Origin: Flavobacteriaceae bacterium YJPT1-3
GTDB taxonomy: Bacteria > Bacteroidota > Bacteroidia > Flavobacteriales > Flavobacteriaceae
NCBI GenBank assembly: GCA_029866965.1
Contig: CP123444.1
Coordinates: 2,273,501 to 2,337,500 of the forward strand
Reading direction: 5' to 3'
Length of the DNA stretch: 64,000 nucleotides
Part shown: piece by piece, positions 26,827 to 38,003 of the stretch
Position numbering within the stretch: position 1 is the stretch's first letter
Layout of the letters: each line of letters starts with the position of its first letter
Position numbers and translations under genes: made by a program
The notes under the pieces: generated by a model
The model's input: only the letters and a program-made list of their open reading frames with translations
What the model was told of the DNA's origin: nothing
Databases searched by the model: none

Positions 26827-29357
26827 TCTTCTTTTTTAATTTCGATGGTCAATTCATCTTTTTCTTTGTCGAAATCCATAAAGATGGAATCCCCTTCGTG
26901 CAGTTTCGATTTAATGATTTCCTCAGCCAACGCGTCTTCAATGTATTTTTGAATTGCTCGTTTAAGCGGTCGTGCCCCGTACTCTTTGTCAAATCCTTTC
27001 TCGCTGATGTAATCCTTGGCGGTATCACTCAGTTTTAGATCATAACCCAGATCATTAATACGGCCGTAAAGTTTATCCAATTCAATATCAATGATTTTAT
27101 GGATATGTTCACGCTCCAGTGCATTAAAGACCACTACGTCGTCAACTCGATTTAAGAACTCAGGCGCAAAGGCCTTTTTCAATGCATTTTGAATAATGCT
27201 CTTGGCATTATCATCGGCCTGGGTTTTGCGCGCTGCAGTCCCGAAACCAACACCTTGCCCAAAATCTTTCAGTTTTCTGGCTCCAATATTGGAGGTCATA
27301 ATGATGATGGTGTTTTTAAAATCGATTTTGCGCCCCAGTGAATCGGTAAGGTATCCGTCATCCAACACTTGCAACAGCATATTGAATACATCCGGATGCG
27401 CCTTTTCAATTTCATCCAGTAAGATCACTGAATAAGGCTTCCGTCTTACTTTTTCCGTAAGTTGTCCGCCTTCCTCATAGCCTACATATCCTGGAGGAGC
27501 TCCAATAAGCCGTGAGATGGCGAATTTCTCCATATACTCGCTCATGTCGATGCGAATCAAGGCATCCTCGCTGTCGAACAACTCCTTTGCCAATACTTTT
27601 GCCAACTGGGTTTTACCAACACCGGTCTGTCCAAGGAATATAAAAGATCCAATGGGTTTGTTTGGGTCTTTAAGTCCCGCGCGATTCCGTTGGATCGCCT
27701 TGGAGACCTTAGCTACCGCTTCGTCCTGACCAATCACCTTATCTTTGATGGTATCCGGTAATTCTGCCAACTTGTTACTCTCTGTTTGTGCAATACGATT
27801 AACAGGGATACCGGTCATCATCGATACTACATCGGCTACACTATCTTCAGAAACTACTTCCTTGTGCTGCTTACTTTCTTCTTCCCAGCGCTCTTGAGCT
27901 TGTTGTAGTTCTTTTTCCAGGTTTTTCTCATCATCGCGAAGTTTAGCAGCTTCTTCGTACTTCTGCTTTTTTACTACCGAATTTTTGAGTTCACGAACTT
28001 CCTCCAACTTCCGTTCGAGGTCTAGAATCTTTTTAGGCACATCGATATTGGTGATGTGTACACGTGACCCAGCTTCATCCAAAGCATCAATGGCTTTGTC
28101 TGGAAGAAAACGATCAGTCATGTAGCGATTAGTCAAGGTAACACAGGCCTTGATCGCTTCGTCCGTATAGGACACATTGTGATGATCCTCATATTTTTCT
28201 TTGATGTTATTGAGGATTTCAATAGTTTCCTCTACCGTGGTCGGTTCTACAATCACTTTTTGGAACCGACGTTCCAAAGCGCCGTCTTTTTCGATGTACT
28301 GGCGGTATTCATCCAGGGTTGTTGCTCCAATGCATTGAATCTCACCACGTGCAAGGGCAGGCTTAAACATATTACTGGCATCCAGCGAACCGGTGGCTCC
28401 TCCAGCACCTACAATGGTGTGGATCTCATCAATGAACAAAATGATCTCATCATTCTTCTCCAGTTCATTCATGACCGCTTTCATACGCTCTTCAAATTGC
28501 CCTCGGTACTTGGTTCCGGCAACTAAACTCGCCAGATCCAAAGTGACTACTCTTTTATCAAAAAGAATACGACTTACTTTTCGCTTAACGATGCGGAGCG
28601 CTAAACCTTCTGCGATCGCGCTTTTACCTACTCCGGGTTCTCCAATGAGCAACGGATTATTCTTTTTACGCCGACTCAGGATCTGAGACACGCGCTCAAT
28701 TTCTTTTTCACGGCCCACTACAGGATCGAGCTTTCCTTCTTCGGCTAAAACCGTAAGATCCCGTCCAAAATTATCCAAGACTGGAGTTTTAGATTTTTTA
28801 TTGCTTTTTCCCGAAGGGCTGTTGAATGGGTTTTCTTTGCCATCATCGCTGTTGCTGTCTTCATCGCTGAAAGACTCCGCTTTGATAGGTTCAATATATT
28901 CTTCGTCTTGATTACTTATCATCTGCTTGAATTGTTCTTTAACGCTGTCGTAATCGACTTTCAGTTTGTTGAGTAATTTAGTGGTGGGGTCATTTTCGTT
29001 GCGTAAAACACACAACAAAAGATGGGCGGTATTGATGGATGAACTTTGGAATAATTTGGCCTCCAGGAAGGTTGTTTTTAATGCACGTTCTGCCTGGCGG
29101 GTCAGGTGTAAATTCTTTTTATCGTTACCCGTGAGTTGTACTTCCGGATTGGCCGGAGTCAGGATTTCCACTTTACGTCGTAAATGGTTGAGGTCGACAT
29201 CCAGGGTATTTAGAATCCGTATTGCCTTACCATCACCATCGCGCAACAATCCCAACATGAGATGTTCGGTACCAATAAAATCATGCCCCAGGCGCAGGGC
29301 TTCTTCTTTGCTGTATGCAATTACATCTTTAACTCTTGGGGAAAAATTATCATCCAT
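26808..29357 (-). CDS. clpC: ATP-dependent Clp protease ATP-binding subunit ClpC
   Basis: The 849-residue AAA+ unfoldase has a double Clp_N repeat (1-145), an acidic linker, AAA1 with [13 protein letters not shown], a middle domain with a UVR-like segment ([20 protein letters not shown]), and AAA2 with [12 protein letters not shown] and a GYVGYEEGG pore loop. This is the ClpC rather than ClpB layout. It feeds unfolded substrates to ClpP. It is divergent from gyrA across 247 bp that contain a TTTCGCGAAA palindrome. Confidence 0.95.
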   Translation of the reverse strand: MDDNFSPRVKDVIAYSKEEALRLGHDFIGTEHLMLGLLRDGDGKAIRILNTLDVDLNHLRRKVEILTPANPEVQLTGNDKKNLHLTRQAERALKTTFLEAKLFQSSSINTAHLLLCVLRNENDPTTKLLNKLKVDYDSVKEQFKQMISNQDEEYIEPIKAESFSDEDSNSDDGKENPFNSPSGKSNKKSKTPVLDNFGRDLTVLAEEGKLDPVVGREKEIERVSQILSRRKKNNPLLIGEPGVGKSAIAEGLALRIVKRKVSRILFDKRVVTLDLASLVAGTKYRGQFEERMKAVMNELEKNDEIILFIDEIHTIVGAGGATGSLDASNMFKPALARGEIQCIGATTLDEYRQYIEKDGALERRFQKVIVEPTTVEETIEILNNIKEKYEDHHNVSYTDEAIKACVTLTNRYMTDRFLPDKAIDALDEAGSRVHITNIDVPKKILDLERKLEEVRELKNSVVKKQKYEEAAKLRDDEKNLEKELQQAQERWEEESKQHKEVVSEDSVADVVSMMTGIPVNRIAQTESNKLAELPDTIKDKVIGQDEAVAKVSKAIQRNRAGLKDPNKPIGSFIFLGQTGVGKTQLAKVLAKELFDSEDALIRIDMSEYMEKFAISRLIGAPPGYVGYEEGGQLTEKVRRKPYSVILLDEIEKAHPDVFNMLLQVLDDGYLTDSLGRKIDFKNTIIIMTSNIGARKLKDFGQGVGFGTAARKTQADDNAKSIIQNALKKAFAPEFLNRVDDVVVFNALEREHIHKIIDIELDKLYGRINDLGYDLKLSDTAKDYISEKGFDKEYGARPLKRAIQKYIEDALAEEIIKSKLHEGDSIFMDFDKEKDELTIEIKKEEKPTES

Positions 29358-29512
29358 AATCTAAGCTCATCATCATTTGTGCAGCAAATAAGTCAAAAAC
29401 CGTTCCGTTCGCTGCCTAACACTGGCTAATTGACAAAATTCAGGTCAATAAACCAAAGGAAGATAAGTATATTTATTAATAAGGAGTTGCTAATTTTTGT
29501 TAATAAATAGTG

Positions 29513-29528
29513 CGCTTTCGCGAAAGCG
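29513..29528. repeat. TTTCGCGAAA palindrome, copy 6 (intergenic)
   Basis: Sixteen-base perfect palindrome in the clpC-gyrA divergent intergenic region (29358-29604), the only copy here that lies in a plain intergenic region. Confidence 0.85.
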
Positions 29529-29604
29529 TTCACCCGGAAAAAACCTCTGAAATCCGTAAATTGCCTGCTATTGCATAAACTCTAAAATTTAAAGATTTTA
29601 TTTT

Positions 29605-32133
29605 ATGGCGGAAGGAGAAAAGTTGATCCCCATCAATATTGAAGATGAAATGAAATCGGCGTACATCGATTACTCGATGTCCGTCATTGTGTCACGTGCA
29701 CTCCCTGACGTACGTGATGGATTGAAGCCCGTTCACCGGCGGGTCCTTTACGGAATGCACGAATTGGGAGTGCGCTCCAATACAGCCCACAAGAAGTCTG
29801 CGAGAATCGTGGGAGAAGTTCTGGGTAAATACCATCCTCACGGGGATACCTCCGTCTACGATACCATGGTACGTATGGCTCAGGAATGGAGTTTGCGTTA
29901 TATGCTGGTCGATGGGCAGGGGAACTTCGGCTCAGTAGACGGTGACAGTCCGGCGGCCATGCGATATACAGAGGCCCGTATGCGTAAAATTTCCGAGGAT
30001 ATGCTGGCTGATATCGACAAGGATACGGTAGATCATTCCTTAAACTTTGATGATACTTTGGAAGAGCCAACGGTGCTTCCAACGCGAGTTCCGGGACTTC
30101 TGATCAACGGTGCTTCAGGAATCGCAGTAGGGATGGCCACCAATATGCCTCCCCATAATTTAAGCGAAGTTGTTGACGGTATTACGGCTTATATAGAGAA
30201 TCACGACATCTCCATTGATGAACTAATGGAGCATGTCAAAGCGCCTGATTTCCCTACTGGCGGAATTATCTATGGCTATGATGGCGTGCGCGAAGCCTTT
30301 AAAACCGGTCGCGGCCGCATTGTTATGCGTGGGAAGGCGCGTATCGAGGAGATCAAAGGGAAAGAGTGCATTATCGTAAGCGAGATTCCCTATCAGGTGA
30401 ATAAAGCGGATATGATCAAAAAGACTGCCGACCTGATCAATGAGAAAAAAATAGACGGTATTTCGGCCATTCGCGATGAATCAGACCGAAATGGGATGCG
30501 TATCATTTATGTGCTCAAGCGCGACGCCATCCCTAATATCGTATTAAACACCTTATACAAATACACGGCCCTGCAATCTTCGTTCAGTGTGAACAATATT
30601 GCCTTGGTGAATGGGCGTCCGGAGATGTTGAATCTAAAAGACATGATTCATCATTTTGTAGAGCACCGTCACGAAGTGGTGGTACGACGTACGCGTTATG
30701 AATTGAAAAAAGCGGAAGATCGGGCTCACATTCTGGAAGGGTTAATCATCGCTTCTGACAATATAGATGAAGTAATCGCCCTGATCAGAGCGAGTGCCAA
30801 TGCTGATGAGGCCCGTCAAAAATTGATGGAGCGTTTTGAATTGTCAGAGATTCAGGCCAAGGCCATTGTCGAGATGCGTTTGCGTCAATTGACCGGTCTG
30901 GAGCAGGACAAATTGCGTGCGGAATATGACGAATTGATGAAAACCATTGAGGATTTGAAAGATATTCTGGACAAAAAATCCAGAAGAATGGATATCATCA
31001 AAGAGGAACTTCTGGAAGTCAAAGATAAATATGGGGATGAGCGTCGCTCAACTATTGAATATGCAGGGGGCGATGTGAGTATCACCGATCTGATCCCCGA
31101 TGAGAAAGTAGTCATCACGATCTCTCACGCCGGATACATCAAAAGAACCTCGCTTACGGAATACAAAACACAGAATAGAGGTGGAGTAGGGCAAAAAGGA
31201 TCAACTACTCGAAATGAAGATTTCTTAGAGCATTTATTTGTGGGAACTAACCACCAATACATGTTGTTTTTCACCCAAAAAGGAAAATGCTTCTGGATGC
31301 GCGTATTTGAAATCCCTGAAGGAAGTAAAACGTCCAAAGGTCGAGCGATCCAAAACCTGATCAATATCGAGCAGGACGATAAAGTGAAGGCCTTTGTATG
31401 TACCAACGATCTAAAAGATGAAGAGTACATCAATAGTCATTACATCATCATGGCTACCAAAAAGGGACAGGTCAAGAAAACCGCTTTAGAGCAATATTCC
31501 AGACCAAGAACCAACGGTATCAATGCGATTACGATTAAAGATGGCGACGAATTACTTGCGGCCAAGCTGACCACAGGAGATAGCCAGGTGATGCTGGCGG
31601 TCAAATCTGGGAAGGCCATTCGCTTTGAAGAAAACAAGACCCGACCTATGGGAAGAAACGCTTCCGGGGTTCGTGGCATAACTCTTGCTAACGACAAGGA
31701 CGAAGTGATCGGAATGGTTGCTGTTAATGATCCGGATTCTAATATTTTAGTAGTTTCTGAAAACGGATACGGTAAACGAAGCAGCCTGGAAGATTATCGC
31801 GTCACTAACCGAGGTGGAAAAGGAGTTAAAACCATTTCCATCACGGATAAGACGGGAGAACTGGTCGCCATGAATAATGTTACTGATGCAGATGATCTGA
31901 TGATCATTACGACCTCAGGAATAGCCATTCGAATGGATGTTGAGAGTCTTCGTATAATGGGCCGAGCTACTCAGGGAGTGCGTTTGATCAACCTTAAGGG
32001 ATCAGATAGCATAGCCGCTGTAGCCAAAGTCAAGCACGATGAAGATGATCTTGATGATCTGGACGAAGAAACCTCTGCGGCTCCTCAGGCTGCTAAGGAA
32101 AGTGATCAGTCCTCTTCGGAAGAAGAAGAATAA
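29605..32133 (+). CDS. gyrA: DNA gyrase subunit A
   Basis: The 842-residue subunit has the breakage-reunion domain with the catalytic tyrosine in [10 protein letters not shown] and the quinolone-pocket segment [15 protein letters not shown], with Thr at the position of E. coli Ser83. The C-terminal beta-pinwheel carries a GyrA-box variant [10 protein letters not shown] and a further NRGGKG repeat. The protein ends in an acidic tail ([11 protein letters not shown]). It is followed 29 bp later by a TPR protein gene. Confidence 0.97.
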   Translation: MAEGEKLIPINIEDEMKSAYIDYSMSVIVSRALPDVRDGLKPVHRRVLYGMHELGVRSNTAHKKSARIVGEVLGKYHPHGDTSVYDTMVRMAQEWSLRYMLVDGQGNFGSVDGDSPAAMRYTEARMRKISEDMLADIDKDTVDHSLNFDDTLEEPTVLPTRVPGLLINGASGIAVGMATNMPPHNLSEVVDGITAYIENHDISIDELMEHVKAPDFPTGGIIYGYDGVREAFKTGRGRIVMRGKARIEEIKGKECIIVSEIPYQVNKADMIKKTADLINEKKIDGISAIRDESDRNGMRIIYVLKRDAIPNIVLNTLYKYTALQSSFSVNNIALVNGRPEMLNLKDMIHHFVEHRHEVVVRRTRYELKKAEDRAHILEGLIIASDNIDEVIALIRASANADEARQKLMERFELSEIQAKAIVEMRLRQLTGLEQDKLRAEYDELMKTIEDLKDILDKKSRRMDIIKEELLEVKDKYGDERRSTIEYAGGDVSITDLIPDEKVVITISHAGYIKRTSLTEYKTQNRGGVGQKGSTTRNEDFLEHLFVGTNHQYMLFFTQKGKCFWMRVFEIPEGSKTSKGRAIQNLINIEQDDKVKAFVCTNDLKDEEYINSHYIIMATKKGQVKKTALEQYSRPRTNGINAITIKDGDELLAAKLTTGDSQVMLAVKSGKAIRFEENKTRPMGRNASGVRGITLANDKDEVIGMVAVNDPDSNILVVSENGYGKRSSLEDYRVTNRGGKGVKTISITDKTGELVAMNNVTDADDLMIITTSGIAIRMDVESLRIMGRATQGVRLINLKGSDSIAAVAKVKHDEDDLDDLDEETSAAPQAAKESDQSSSEEEE

Positions 32134-32162
32134 GAACTTAAATTTGAATTTAAATTAGAACC

Positions 32163-33422
32163 ATGAAAACTAGATTTTTAATACTCTTTGCTGTTGCATG
32201 CTCAACAGTGATGTTTGCGCAAAAACGCGAGTTGAGAAGCGCGGAAAAAGCGATTTCCTCTGGAAATTATGCTGAAGCCAAGGCCAGTTTGAGTCAGGCT
32301 GAAGGGATGATGGCCGAGATGGATGAAGATGAAAAAGAACAATTTTATTTCCTAAAGGGTCAGTCGCTGCTCGGAAATGAAAATAAGAATGTTCCCCAAT
32401 TAAAAGAAGCCGTTGCCGCCTTCAAGAAATCTTCAGAATTTAATGATGGAGATGATTACGGAGATGTCGCTCAGCAAGGTATCGAGCAGGCCGTAGTAGG
32501 AATCATCAACAGCGCGATCGAAGATCAGAACAGTGAAAACTACACCGCTGCTGCCACTAAACTCTACGATGCTTATTCGTTTAGTAAAAAGGATACGGTA
32601 TACCTGTATTACGCTGCGTCTAACGCCGTGAACGGTAAAGATTACGATACGGCCTTGAACTATTACAACGAGTTGAAAAACATGGGCTTTAAGGGTCGTG
32701 AGAAGATCTTTGTTGCAACTGTCAAAGCAACTGGAGAAGAAGAAACCTTCCCTAGTGAATTGGAGCGCGATTTAGCTATCAAGACCGAAGAATACATCAA
32801 ACCGGAAACCAGAATGTCCCCGGCTAAAAGTGCGGAAATCGCTAAGAATATCGCTCTCATCTACATCAGTAGAAACGAAAATGAAAAGGCGTTAGAGGCC
32901 ATGGCAGATGCGAGAGCTGAAAACCCCGACGACGATATTCTTGCTCGTGCAGAGGCGGACATCTATTTGAAGATGGGAAATACGGATAAGTATGAAGAGA
33001 TCATGCAGGAGTTTATCGCTAAAGACCCTAATAATCCTGAAATTTATTATAACCTGGGCGTGAGTGCAGGTCAGGTAGGAGCCAAAGACAAGGCGATGGA
33101 ATACTATAAAAAGGCCTTGGCCATTAACCCTGACTATCCAGCTGCCAATATCAATGTGTCTGCTATCCTTCTTGAGGAAGATCAGAAATTAGTAGACGAA
33201 ATGAATAATCTGGGCATGTCTGCAGCAGACAATAAGAAGTATGAGGCTTTGAAGAAAAAGCGTTTCGACCTTTATAGAAGCGCCATTCCTTATTTGGAAA
33301 AAGCAGTTGCCGGGGCTCCGGGTAACAAAGGAGTCGTTCAAACCTTGTACAATATCTATTTGCAATTGGGAGAACAGGCTAAAGCCGATGAATACAAAGC
33401 GAAATTAGATTCTATGGATTAA
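32163..33422 (+). CDS. TPR-repeat secreted protein
   Basis: The 419-residue protein has a signal peptide (about 1-19, ending VMFAQ) and tetratricopeptide repeats in two groups, the clearest being PEIYYNLGVSAGQVGAKDKA followed by MEYYKKALAINPDYPAA. TPR arrays bind partner proteins, so it is probably a periplasmic or outer-membrane scaffold. The pairing with gyrA upstream is probably positional, not functional. A bidirectional terminator follows at 33443. Confidence 0.82.
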   Translation: MKTRFLILFAVACSTVMFAQKRELRSAEKAISSGNYAEAKASLSQAEGMMAEMDEDEKEQFYFLKGQSLLGNENKNVPQLKEAVAAFKKSSEFNDGDDYGDVAQQGIEQAVVGIINSAIEDQNSENYTAAATKLYDAYSFSKKDTVYLYYAASNAVNGKDYDTALNYYNELKNMGFKGREKIFVATVKATGEEETFPSELERDLAIKTEEYIKPETRMSPAKSAEIAKNIALIYISRNENEKALEAMADARAENPDDDILARAEADIYLKMGNTDKYEEIMQEFIAKDPNNPEIYYNLGVSAGQVGAKDKAMEYYKKALAINPDYPAANINVSAILLEEDQKLVDEMNNLGMSAADNKKYEALKKKRFDLYRSAIPYLEKAVAGAPGNKGVVQTLYNIYLQLGEQAKADEYKAKLDSMD

Positions 33423-33442
33423 TTCGCGGAAAGTGAACGTTT

Positions 33443-33472
33443 AAAAGCCCGGACGAATGTCTGGGCTTTTTT
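33443..33472. terminator. bidirectional terminator between TPR and NlpC/P60 genes
   Basis: Twelve-base stem AAAAGCCCGGAC / GTCTGGGCTTTT (one G-T pair) with a 4-base loop and T-rich ends on both strands. Confidence 0.9.
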
Positions 33473-34220
33473 ATATGATTTTTTTGATGACCCGAAGTCG
33501 GTGGGTATGGGCGCGTCGTTCGGGATTGTAGATACCAGAATGGTCCAAACGGTCAATGCGCACCTCCCCGTGGGCGTGAATGATGTAATTGTCCTCCATA
33601 ATGATACCCACATGAATGATTGAGCCCTCTTCGTTATCGAAAAAAGCCAGGTCTCCGGGCTCGCTTTCTTCAATAAATGAAAGCGCATCTCCCTGGGTGG
33701 CCTGCATGGAAGCATCCCGTAAAAGGGAATAGCCATTGAGTCGATAGACCATTTGGGTAAAACCGCTGCAGTCAATTCCAAAAGGCGTTCTCCCTCCCCA
33801 GAGGTAAGGTGTTTTTAAATAAAGCAAAGCGGTAGAGACCAACTTTTCCTTGGATTGTTGACCCGTAAGCGTAGCCCCTTCATAAACGTTAGGATCTTCC
33901 TGTCGACTGTTCAGGGTAGAGCCCATGACAATCGGCATCAGAAGTTGATTGTGCAGGGTGACAACCTGTACCAGATCAGCAGTGAGGACTGAGGAGGACG
34001 CTTTCGCGAAAGCATAAGCTTCTTCATTGATCTCGCGATACTGTTTGTTATCAATCCATCCTTCATAGTGATCATGAGCAAGACGAATACGGCTCCATTT
34101 GCTGCGCCGTTCAAGCACTTTAAAGAATTCTCCGTAGAGCACCTGATTGGTGAGTTCGCTGGGATCAGCAGGTTCTCGCCGCATAGGGATAATGCTCAAT
34201 TCGCAGATGCCGTATTTCAT
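33471..34220 (-). CDS. NlpC/P60 (C40) peptidase
   Basis: I start at ATG 34220 (MKYGICELSIIPMR); a longer reading to 34286 would overlap the thiolase gene. The 249-residue protein has an SH3-like part (about 15-90, with YGEFFKVLERRSKWSRIRL and HDHYEGWID) and a C-terminal NlpC/P60 domain with Cys in FGIDCSGFTQMVY, His in SIIHVGIIM and a third polar residue in IIHAHGEVRID. Such enzymes cut peptidoglycan stem peptides. No signal peptide is visible at either start. Copy 7 of the palindrome at 34000-34013 encodes YAFAKA. Confidence 0.87.
   Translation of the reverse strand: MKYGICELSIIPMRREPADPSELTNQVLYGEFFKVLERRSKWSRIRLAHDHYEGWIDNKQYREINEEAYAFAKASSSVLTADLVQVVTLHNQLLMPIVMGSTLNSRQEDPNVYEGATLTGQQSKEKLVSTALLYLKTPYLWGGRTPFGIDCSGFTQMVYRLNGYSLLRDASMQATQGDALSFIEESEPGDLAFFDNEEGSIIHVGIIMEDNYIIHAHGEVRIDRLDHSGIYNPERRAHTHRLRVIKKII
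34000..34013. repeat. TTTCGCGAAA palindrome, copy 7
   Basis: Fourteen-base perfect palindrome GCTTTCGCGAAAGC within the NlpC/P60 gene. Confidence 0.8.
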
Positions 34221-34234
34221 AAGGTAAAGGGCGT

Positions 34235-35416
34235 CTAAGACCTGTTTTCTATGACCATGGCAGAAGCACCTCCGCCCCCGTTGCAAATGGCTGCGGCACC
34301 TAGTTTAGCGTTATTTTGTTTGAGCACATGGATGAGGGTGATCAAGATTCGCACCCCGCTGCATCCTAAAGGATGACCTAAGGATACGGCACCACCGTTA
34401 ACGTTAACATTGTGGTCTTGTAGACCGAGTATCTTCATATTGGCCAGACCTACCACGGAGAACGCCTCATTAAACTCAAAGAAGTCAACATCGTCTAGGG
34501 CGATACCGGCTTTGTCCAGGGCTTTAGGTAGGGCTTTCGATGGAGCGGTGGTAAACCAAACCGGTTCCTGGGCGGCATCTGCGTAACTCTTGATCACACA
34601 GAGGGGTTTTAGACCGAGTTCTTCTGCACGTTCTACAGTCATCAGTACCACTGCACCCGCACCGTCATTGATGGTAGAAGCATTGGCGGCAGTTACCGTA
34701 CCCTCTTTAGTGAAAGCGGGGCGTAATGCCGGTATTTTTTCCATTTTAACGTTGCGGAACTCCTCATCTTCAGTCACCATCAAATCATCACCGCGGCGTT
34801 GTGGTACGGCGACGGGAACCACCTCATCGTCAAATTTACCGGTTTCCCATGCTTGTGCTGAGCGCTGGTATGACTGTATCGCATAAGCGTCTTGTTCTTC
34901 ACGGCTAAAGTTATGCTCTTGAGCACACTTATCAGCACAGACCCCCATGGCATTTTGATCGTAAGCATCTACCAAACCGTCCCGCTGCATACCATCGATA
35001 AGACTGGCCGGACCAAATTTGGTTCCGTTTCGCATGGGCAGATAATGTGGAATCAGACTCATATTCTCCATCCCTCCAGCCACAACAATGTCGTTATCAC
35101 CTAGCAAAATGCTTTGGGCGCCCATCATGACCGCTTTCATGCCTGAGGCACACACCTTATTCACCGTAGTACAGGGTACCGTATCCGGAATACCTGCACC
35201 TAAAGCTGCCTGACGCGCAGGAGCCTGCCCAACATTAGCCTGAACAACATTGCCCATAAAGACTTCTGTGACCAAAGCCGGGTCGAGGTTAATTTTCTTT
35301 AAGGCACCCTGAATAGCCACGGTACCCAACTGAGTGGCCGGGACGGTGGACAGTTTGCCCATAAAACTACCTATGGGAGTACGTGCAGCAGCAACTATTG
35401 CGATTTCTTTTGACAT
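34235..35416 (-). CDS. acetyl-CoA C-acetyltransferase (thiolase)
   Basis: The 393-residue thiolase condenses or cleaves acetoacetyl-CoA. The nucleophilic Cys is in NKVCASGMKAVM (about residue 89), the catalytic His in FEFNEAFSVVG, and GHPLGCSG plus NGGGGASAMVIE hold the second Cys region. It is of the biosynthetic/degradative AtoB type; the direction of the reaction is not set by sequence. The NlpC/P60 gene follows 14 bp downstream. Confidence 0.93.
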   Translation of the reverse strand: MSKEIAIVAAARTPIGSFMGKLSTVPATQLGTVAIQGALKKINLDPALVTEVFMGNVVQANVGQAPARQAALGAGIPDTVPCTTVNKVCASGMKAVMMGAQSILLGDNDIVVAGGMENMSLIPHYLPMRNGTKFGPASLIDGMQRDGLVDAYDQNAMGVCADKCAQEHNFSREEQDAYAIQSYQRSAQAWETGKFDDEVVPVAVPQRRGDDLMVTEDEEFRNVKMEKIPALRPAFTKEGTVTAANASTINDGAGAVVLMTVERAEELGLKPLCVIKSYADAAQEPVWFTTAPSKALPKALDKAGIALDDVDFFEFNEAFSVVGLANMKILGLQDHNVNVNGGAVSLGHPLGCSGVRILITLIHVLKQNNAKLGAAAICNGGGGASAMVIENRS

Positions 35417-35557
35417 AATTGTGAAGTATGATTTTTAGGGATCTTTTTCTAACTGCGAATTTAAGTAAATTCTACTTAAAGCTTTTGTTAATCCAGCACT
35501 GTATCGAACTCATTTAAGGGCGTTAATTTTAGTACTTTTACGGCGAATACCTTTTTA

Positions 35558-37591
35558 ATGAAAGACCTTCTCAATAAATTCTACAGGAATCAAGGCCTGA
35601 TCTATAAGATTCTTCTTTTCCTGGCTGCTACTTTGGTTATTGTTTACCTGTTCCCAAAAAGCGGAAAGTTTCAATACGATTTTCAAAAGAACAAACCCTG
35701 GCAATACGACAACCTCTATGCTCCGGTTGATTTTGCCATTCTCAAAACCCAACAGGAGCTAGAGCAGGAACGACAGCAGATCGAAAATAATGTCATTCCT
35801 TACTTCATTTACGACGAAGCCGTTTATCAAGAAGCTAAAACAGCTTATTCCGCTGAATTCGCAGAAACTGTTCGGGATTCGCTTAGTCCTTCTAGATCCA
35901 AAGCCTGGCGAGAAGAAGGGCTATCCATACTGGAAGATATCTATCAATACGGTATCGTGCAGGAACTGGTGAATTATCCCAGCGATCAGCTAATCTATCT
36001 ACGCAAAGGGAACGCGGTACAACGTATTAATCTGGGCCAACTGACTCAAGCCAATGAAGTGGAGCAATTGTTACAGCAAGAACTGGGAGCGAATTACCCG
36101 GCCGGCTTAAAGGCCCTGTTTTATGATGTATTGAAACCTAATGTGCGGTTTGATGAAAGTTTGACCCAACAAGAGATCCAGGCAGAGCTGGATGAGATAT
36201 CGCCCACTCGGGGACTGGTAGCTAAGGGCAGTCGCATAGTCGCGCGTGGCGAGATTGTTGGAGAGAATACGTTTCAAATCCTGAATTCTTTAAAAGCGGA
36301 GTTTGAGTCGCAGGTATGGAGCGATGCCAAATACAATTGGATCGTTTTGGGCTATGTATTGCTGGTTTCCCTTTCTATGCTCATGCTGATGCTATTTTTG
36401 AGGAATTATCGTCGATCGGTGTTCGATAACAACACCAAAGTGACCTTTATTGTTTTCAATATTGTGTTTATGGTGGTGCTCACCGTATTGGTGGTCGATT
36501 ATCAACCGGAATTCGTATATGTAGTCCCTATTTGTATTCTGCCTCTTGTATTAAAAGCATTTTTTGACGCCCGATTGGGGCTTTTCGCCCATGTGATCAC
36601 TGTTCTGCTGTTGGGCTTTATCGTTCCCAATAGTTCGGAGTATATGTTTTTACAGATTATTGCGGGTATTGTAACCATCCTAACCGTTTCTGAATTGTAT
36701 AAGCGCGCCAATCTGTTCATTTCTGTAGGACAGATTACCTTCATTTACATACTGGCTTATTTCGCATTTTACATCATTCAGGAGGGTGGGATTGACAGTT
36801 TGAAATGGCAGAATTTTGGACTCTTTATCCTCTGTGGTCTGGCCACATTATTTGTGCAACCCTTGATTTACGTGTATGAAAAGCTTTTTGGATTGATCAG
36901 TGATGTGAGTCTTCTTGAGTTGTCGGATACCAACGGACGCCTATTGAAGGAGCTTTCCAATAAGGCCCCCGGTACCTTCCATCACAGTTTAAACGTGGCT
37001 AATCTGGCAGAGGCGGCAGCCAACGAAATCGCGGCGAATGCCATGTTGGTCAGGGTAGGAGCCCTGTATCATGATATCGGGAAAATGGAAAATCCCACTT
37101 ACTTCACCGAAAACCAAGCCAATGGGGTGAACACCCATGACGATCTGGACCCCAAAGAGAGTGCGCAAATCATTATTGATCATGTGATTCAGGGGATAGA
37201 GCTTGCGCGAAAGAACAATCTGCCGGATCGGGTGATCGATTTTATTCGTACCCATCATGGAACCAGTCTGGTGTTTTACTTCTATCAAAAAGAAAAAGCC
37301 AGGAATGAGGAGGTCAACAAAGCCGACTTCCGTTATCCGGGTCCTTTACCTTTTAGTAAGGAAACAGCCATCCTGATGATGGCCGATAGTGTGGAGGCAG
37401 CAAGTAAGAGTTTAAAAAGTCCGACAGCTCATCTGATCGATACTTTGGTCGAAAAGATTATCAATAAGCAAATGGAGGAAGGGCAGTTTTTGAATGCTAC
37501 GATTAACTTTCGGGAAATTCAAATTGTCAAGAAAATCCTGAAGAAAAAATTGCACAATATTTATCATCTGCGCGTCGAATATCCTGAGTAA
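35558..37591 (+). CDS. 7TM receptor with intracellular HD hydrolase (PgpH type)
   Basis: The 677-residue protein has an N-terminal membrane anchor (about 18-34), a ~220-residue outer 7TMR-HDED domain, seven membrane helices (about 265-460) and a cytoplasmic HD domain with HHSLNVANLAEAAANEIA, YHDIGKMENP and FIRTHHG. PgpH-type proteins hydrolyse cyclic di-AMP, so this one may set c-di-AMP levels in response to an outside signal. The residue set fits an active HD enzyme. It precedes the tRNA pair by about 140 bp. Confidence 0.92.
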   Translation: MKDLLNKFYRNQGLIYKILLFLAATLVIVYLFPKSGKFQYDFQKNKPWQYDNLYAPVDFAILKTQQELEQERQQIENNVIPYFIYDEAVYQEAKTAYSAEFAETVRDSLSPSRSKAWREEGLSILEDIYQYGIVQELVNYPSDQLIYLRKGNAVQRINLGQLTQANEVEQLLQQELGANYPAGLKALFYDVLKPNVRFDESLTQQEIQAELDEISPTRGLVAKGSRIVARGEIVGENTFQILNSLKAEFESQVWSDAKYNWIVLGYVLLVSLSMLMLMLFLRNYRRSVFDNNTKVTFIVFNIVFMVVLTVLVVDYQPEFVYVVPICILPLVLKAFFDARLGLFAHVITVLLLGFIVPNSSEYMFLQIIAGIVTILTVSELYKRANLFISVGQITFIYILAYFAFYIIQEGGIDSLKWQNFGLFILCGLATLFVQPLIYVYEKLFGLISDVSLLELSDTNGRLLKELSNKAPGTFHHSLNVANLAEAAANEIAANAMLVRVGALYHDIGKMENPTYFTENQANGVNTHDDLDPKESAQIIIDHVIQGIELARKNNLPDRVIDFIRTHHGTSLVFYFYQKEKARNEEVNKADFRYPGPLPFSKETAILMMADSVEAASKSLKSPTAHLIDTLVEKIINKQMEEGQFLNATINFREIQIVKKILKKKLHNIYHLRVEYPE

Positions 37592-37688
37592 TAGCGGGTT
37601 TCAAATCATGTCAGGAAGCCTTGATTAACAGGAGTTGAATTTCTTCTCAAATCATTTCAAAAAGGTTTTTTTTCTACAAAAGAAGCCT

Positions 37689-37696
37689 TACATTTG
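37689..37696 (+). promoter_or_regulatory. -7 box of the tRNA promoter
   Basis: TACATTTG matches the Bacteroidota TAnnTTTG box exactly, 34 bp before tRNA-Ser. A clear TTG -33 partner is not visible; a T-rich stretch occupies that place. Confidence 0.5.
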
Positions 37697-37730
37697 CATC
37701 CGCAATTTCGGTTGCGTACGTATTGAATTT

Positions 37731-37817
37731 GGAGAGGTGCCGGAGTGGTAACGGAGCAGATTGCTAATCTGTCGACGGGCAACCGTCGCCTGGGTTCGAG
37801 TCCCAGTCTCTCCGCCA
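37731..37817 (+). tRNA. tRNA-Ser (GCT)
   Basis: Acceptor stem GGAGAGG / TCTCTCC, discriminator G and encoded CCA. The anticodon loop TTGCTAA gives GCT, reading AGC/AGU. A long variable arm (class II), as in serine tRNAs, and a T arm with GGTTCGAGTCC are present. Confidence 0.97.
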
Positions 37818-37891
37818 CTGTCCGCTTCATGCGGACTCCGGTGGACAAGTTCGCTTAGTAAGACAAGCGGTTGACTTGTCAGCCGTTTTTT

Positions 37892-37966
37892 CGGGGTGTA
37901 GCGTAGCCCGGTCATCGCGCCTGCTTTGGGAGCAGGAGGTCGCAGGTTCGAATCCTGCCACCCCGA
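37892..37966 (+). tRNA. tRNA-Pro (TGG)
   Basis: Acceptor stem CGGGGTG / CACCCCG with discriminator A; the CCA end is not encoded. The anticodon loop TTTGGGA in stem CCTGC/GCAGG gives TGG. The T arm has GGTTCGAATCC. It is 74 bp downstream of tRNA-Ser in the same transcript. Confidence 0.97.
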
Positions 37967-37972
37967 CAAAAG

Positions 37973-38003
37973 AAATCCGATGCTTTGGCATCGGATTTTT
38001 TTG
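37973..38003 (+). terminator. terminator of the tRNA transcript
   Basis: Eleven-base stem AAATCCGATGC / GCATCGGATTT with a short loop and seven T after it. Confidence 0.9.

Noticed and set aside
26808-32133. Many antisense frames over clpC and gyrA
   Set aside because: They are the usual shadows of strongly coding genes; none shows a domain or its own promoter.
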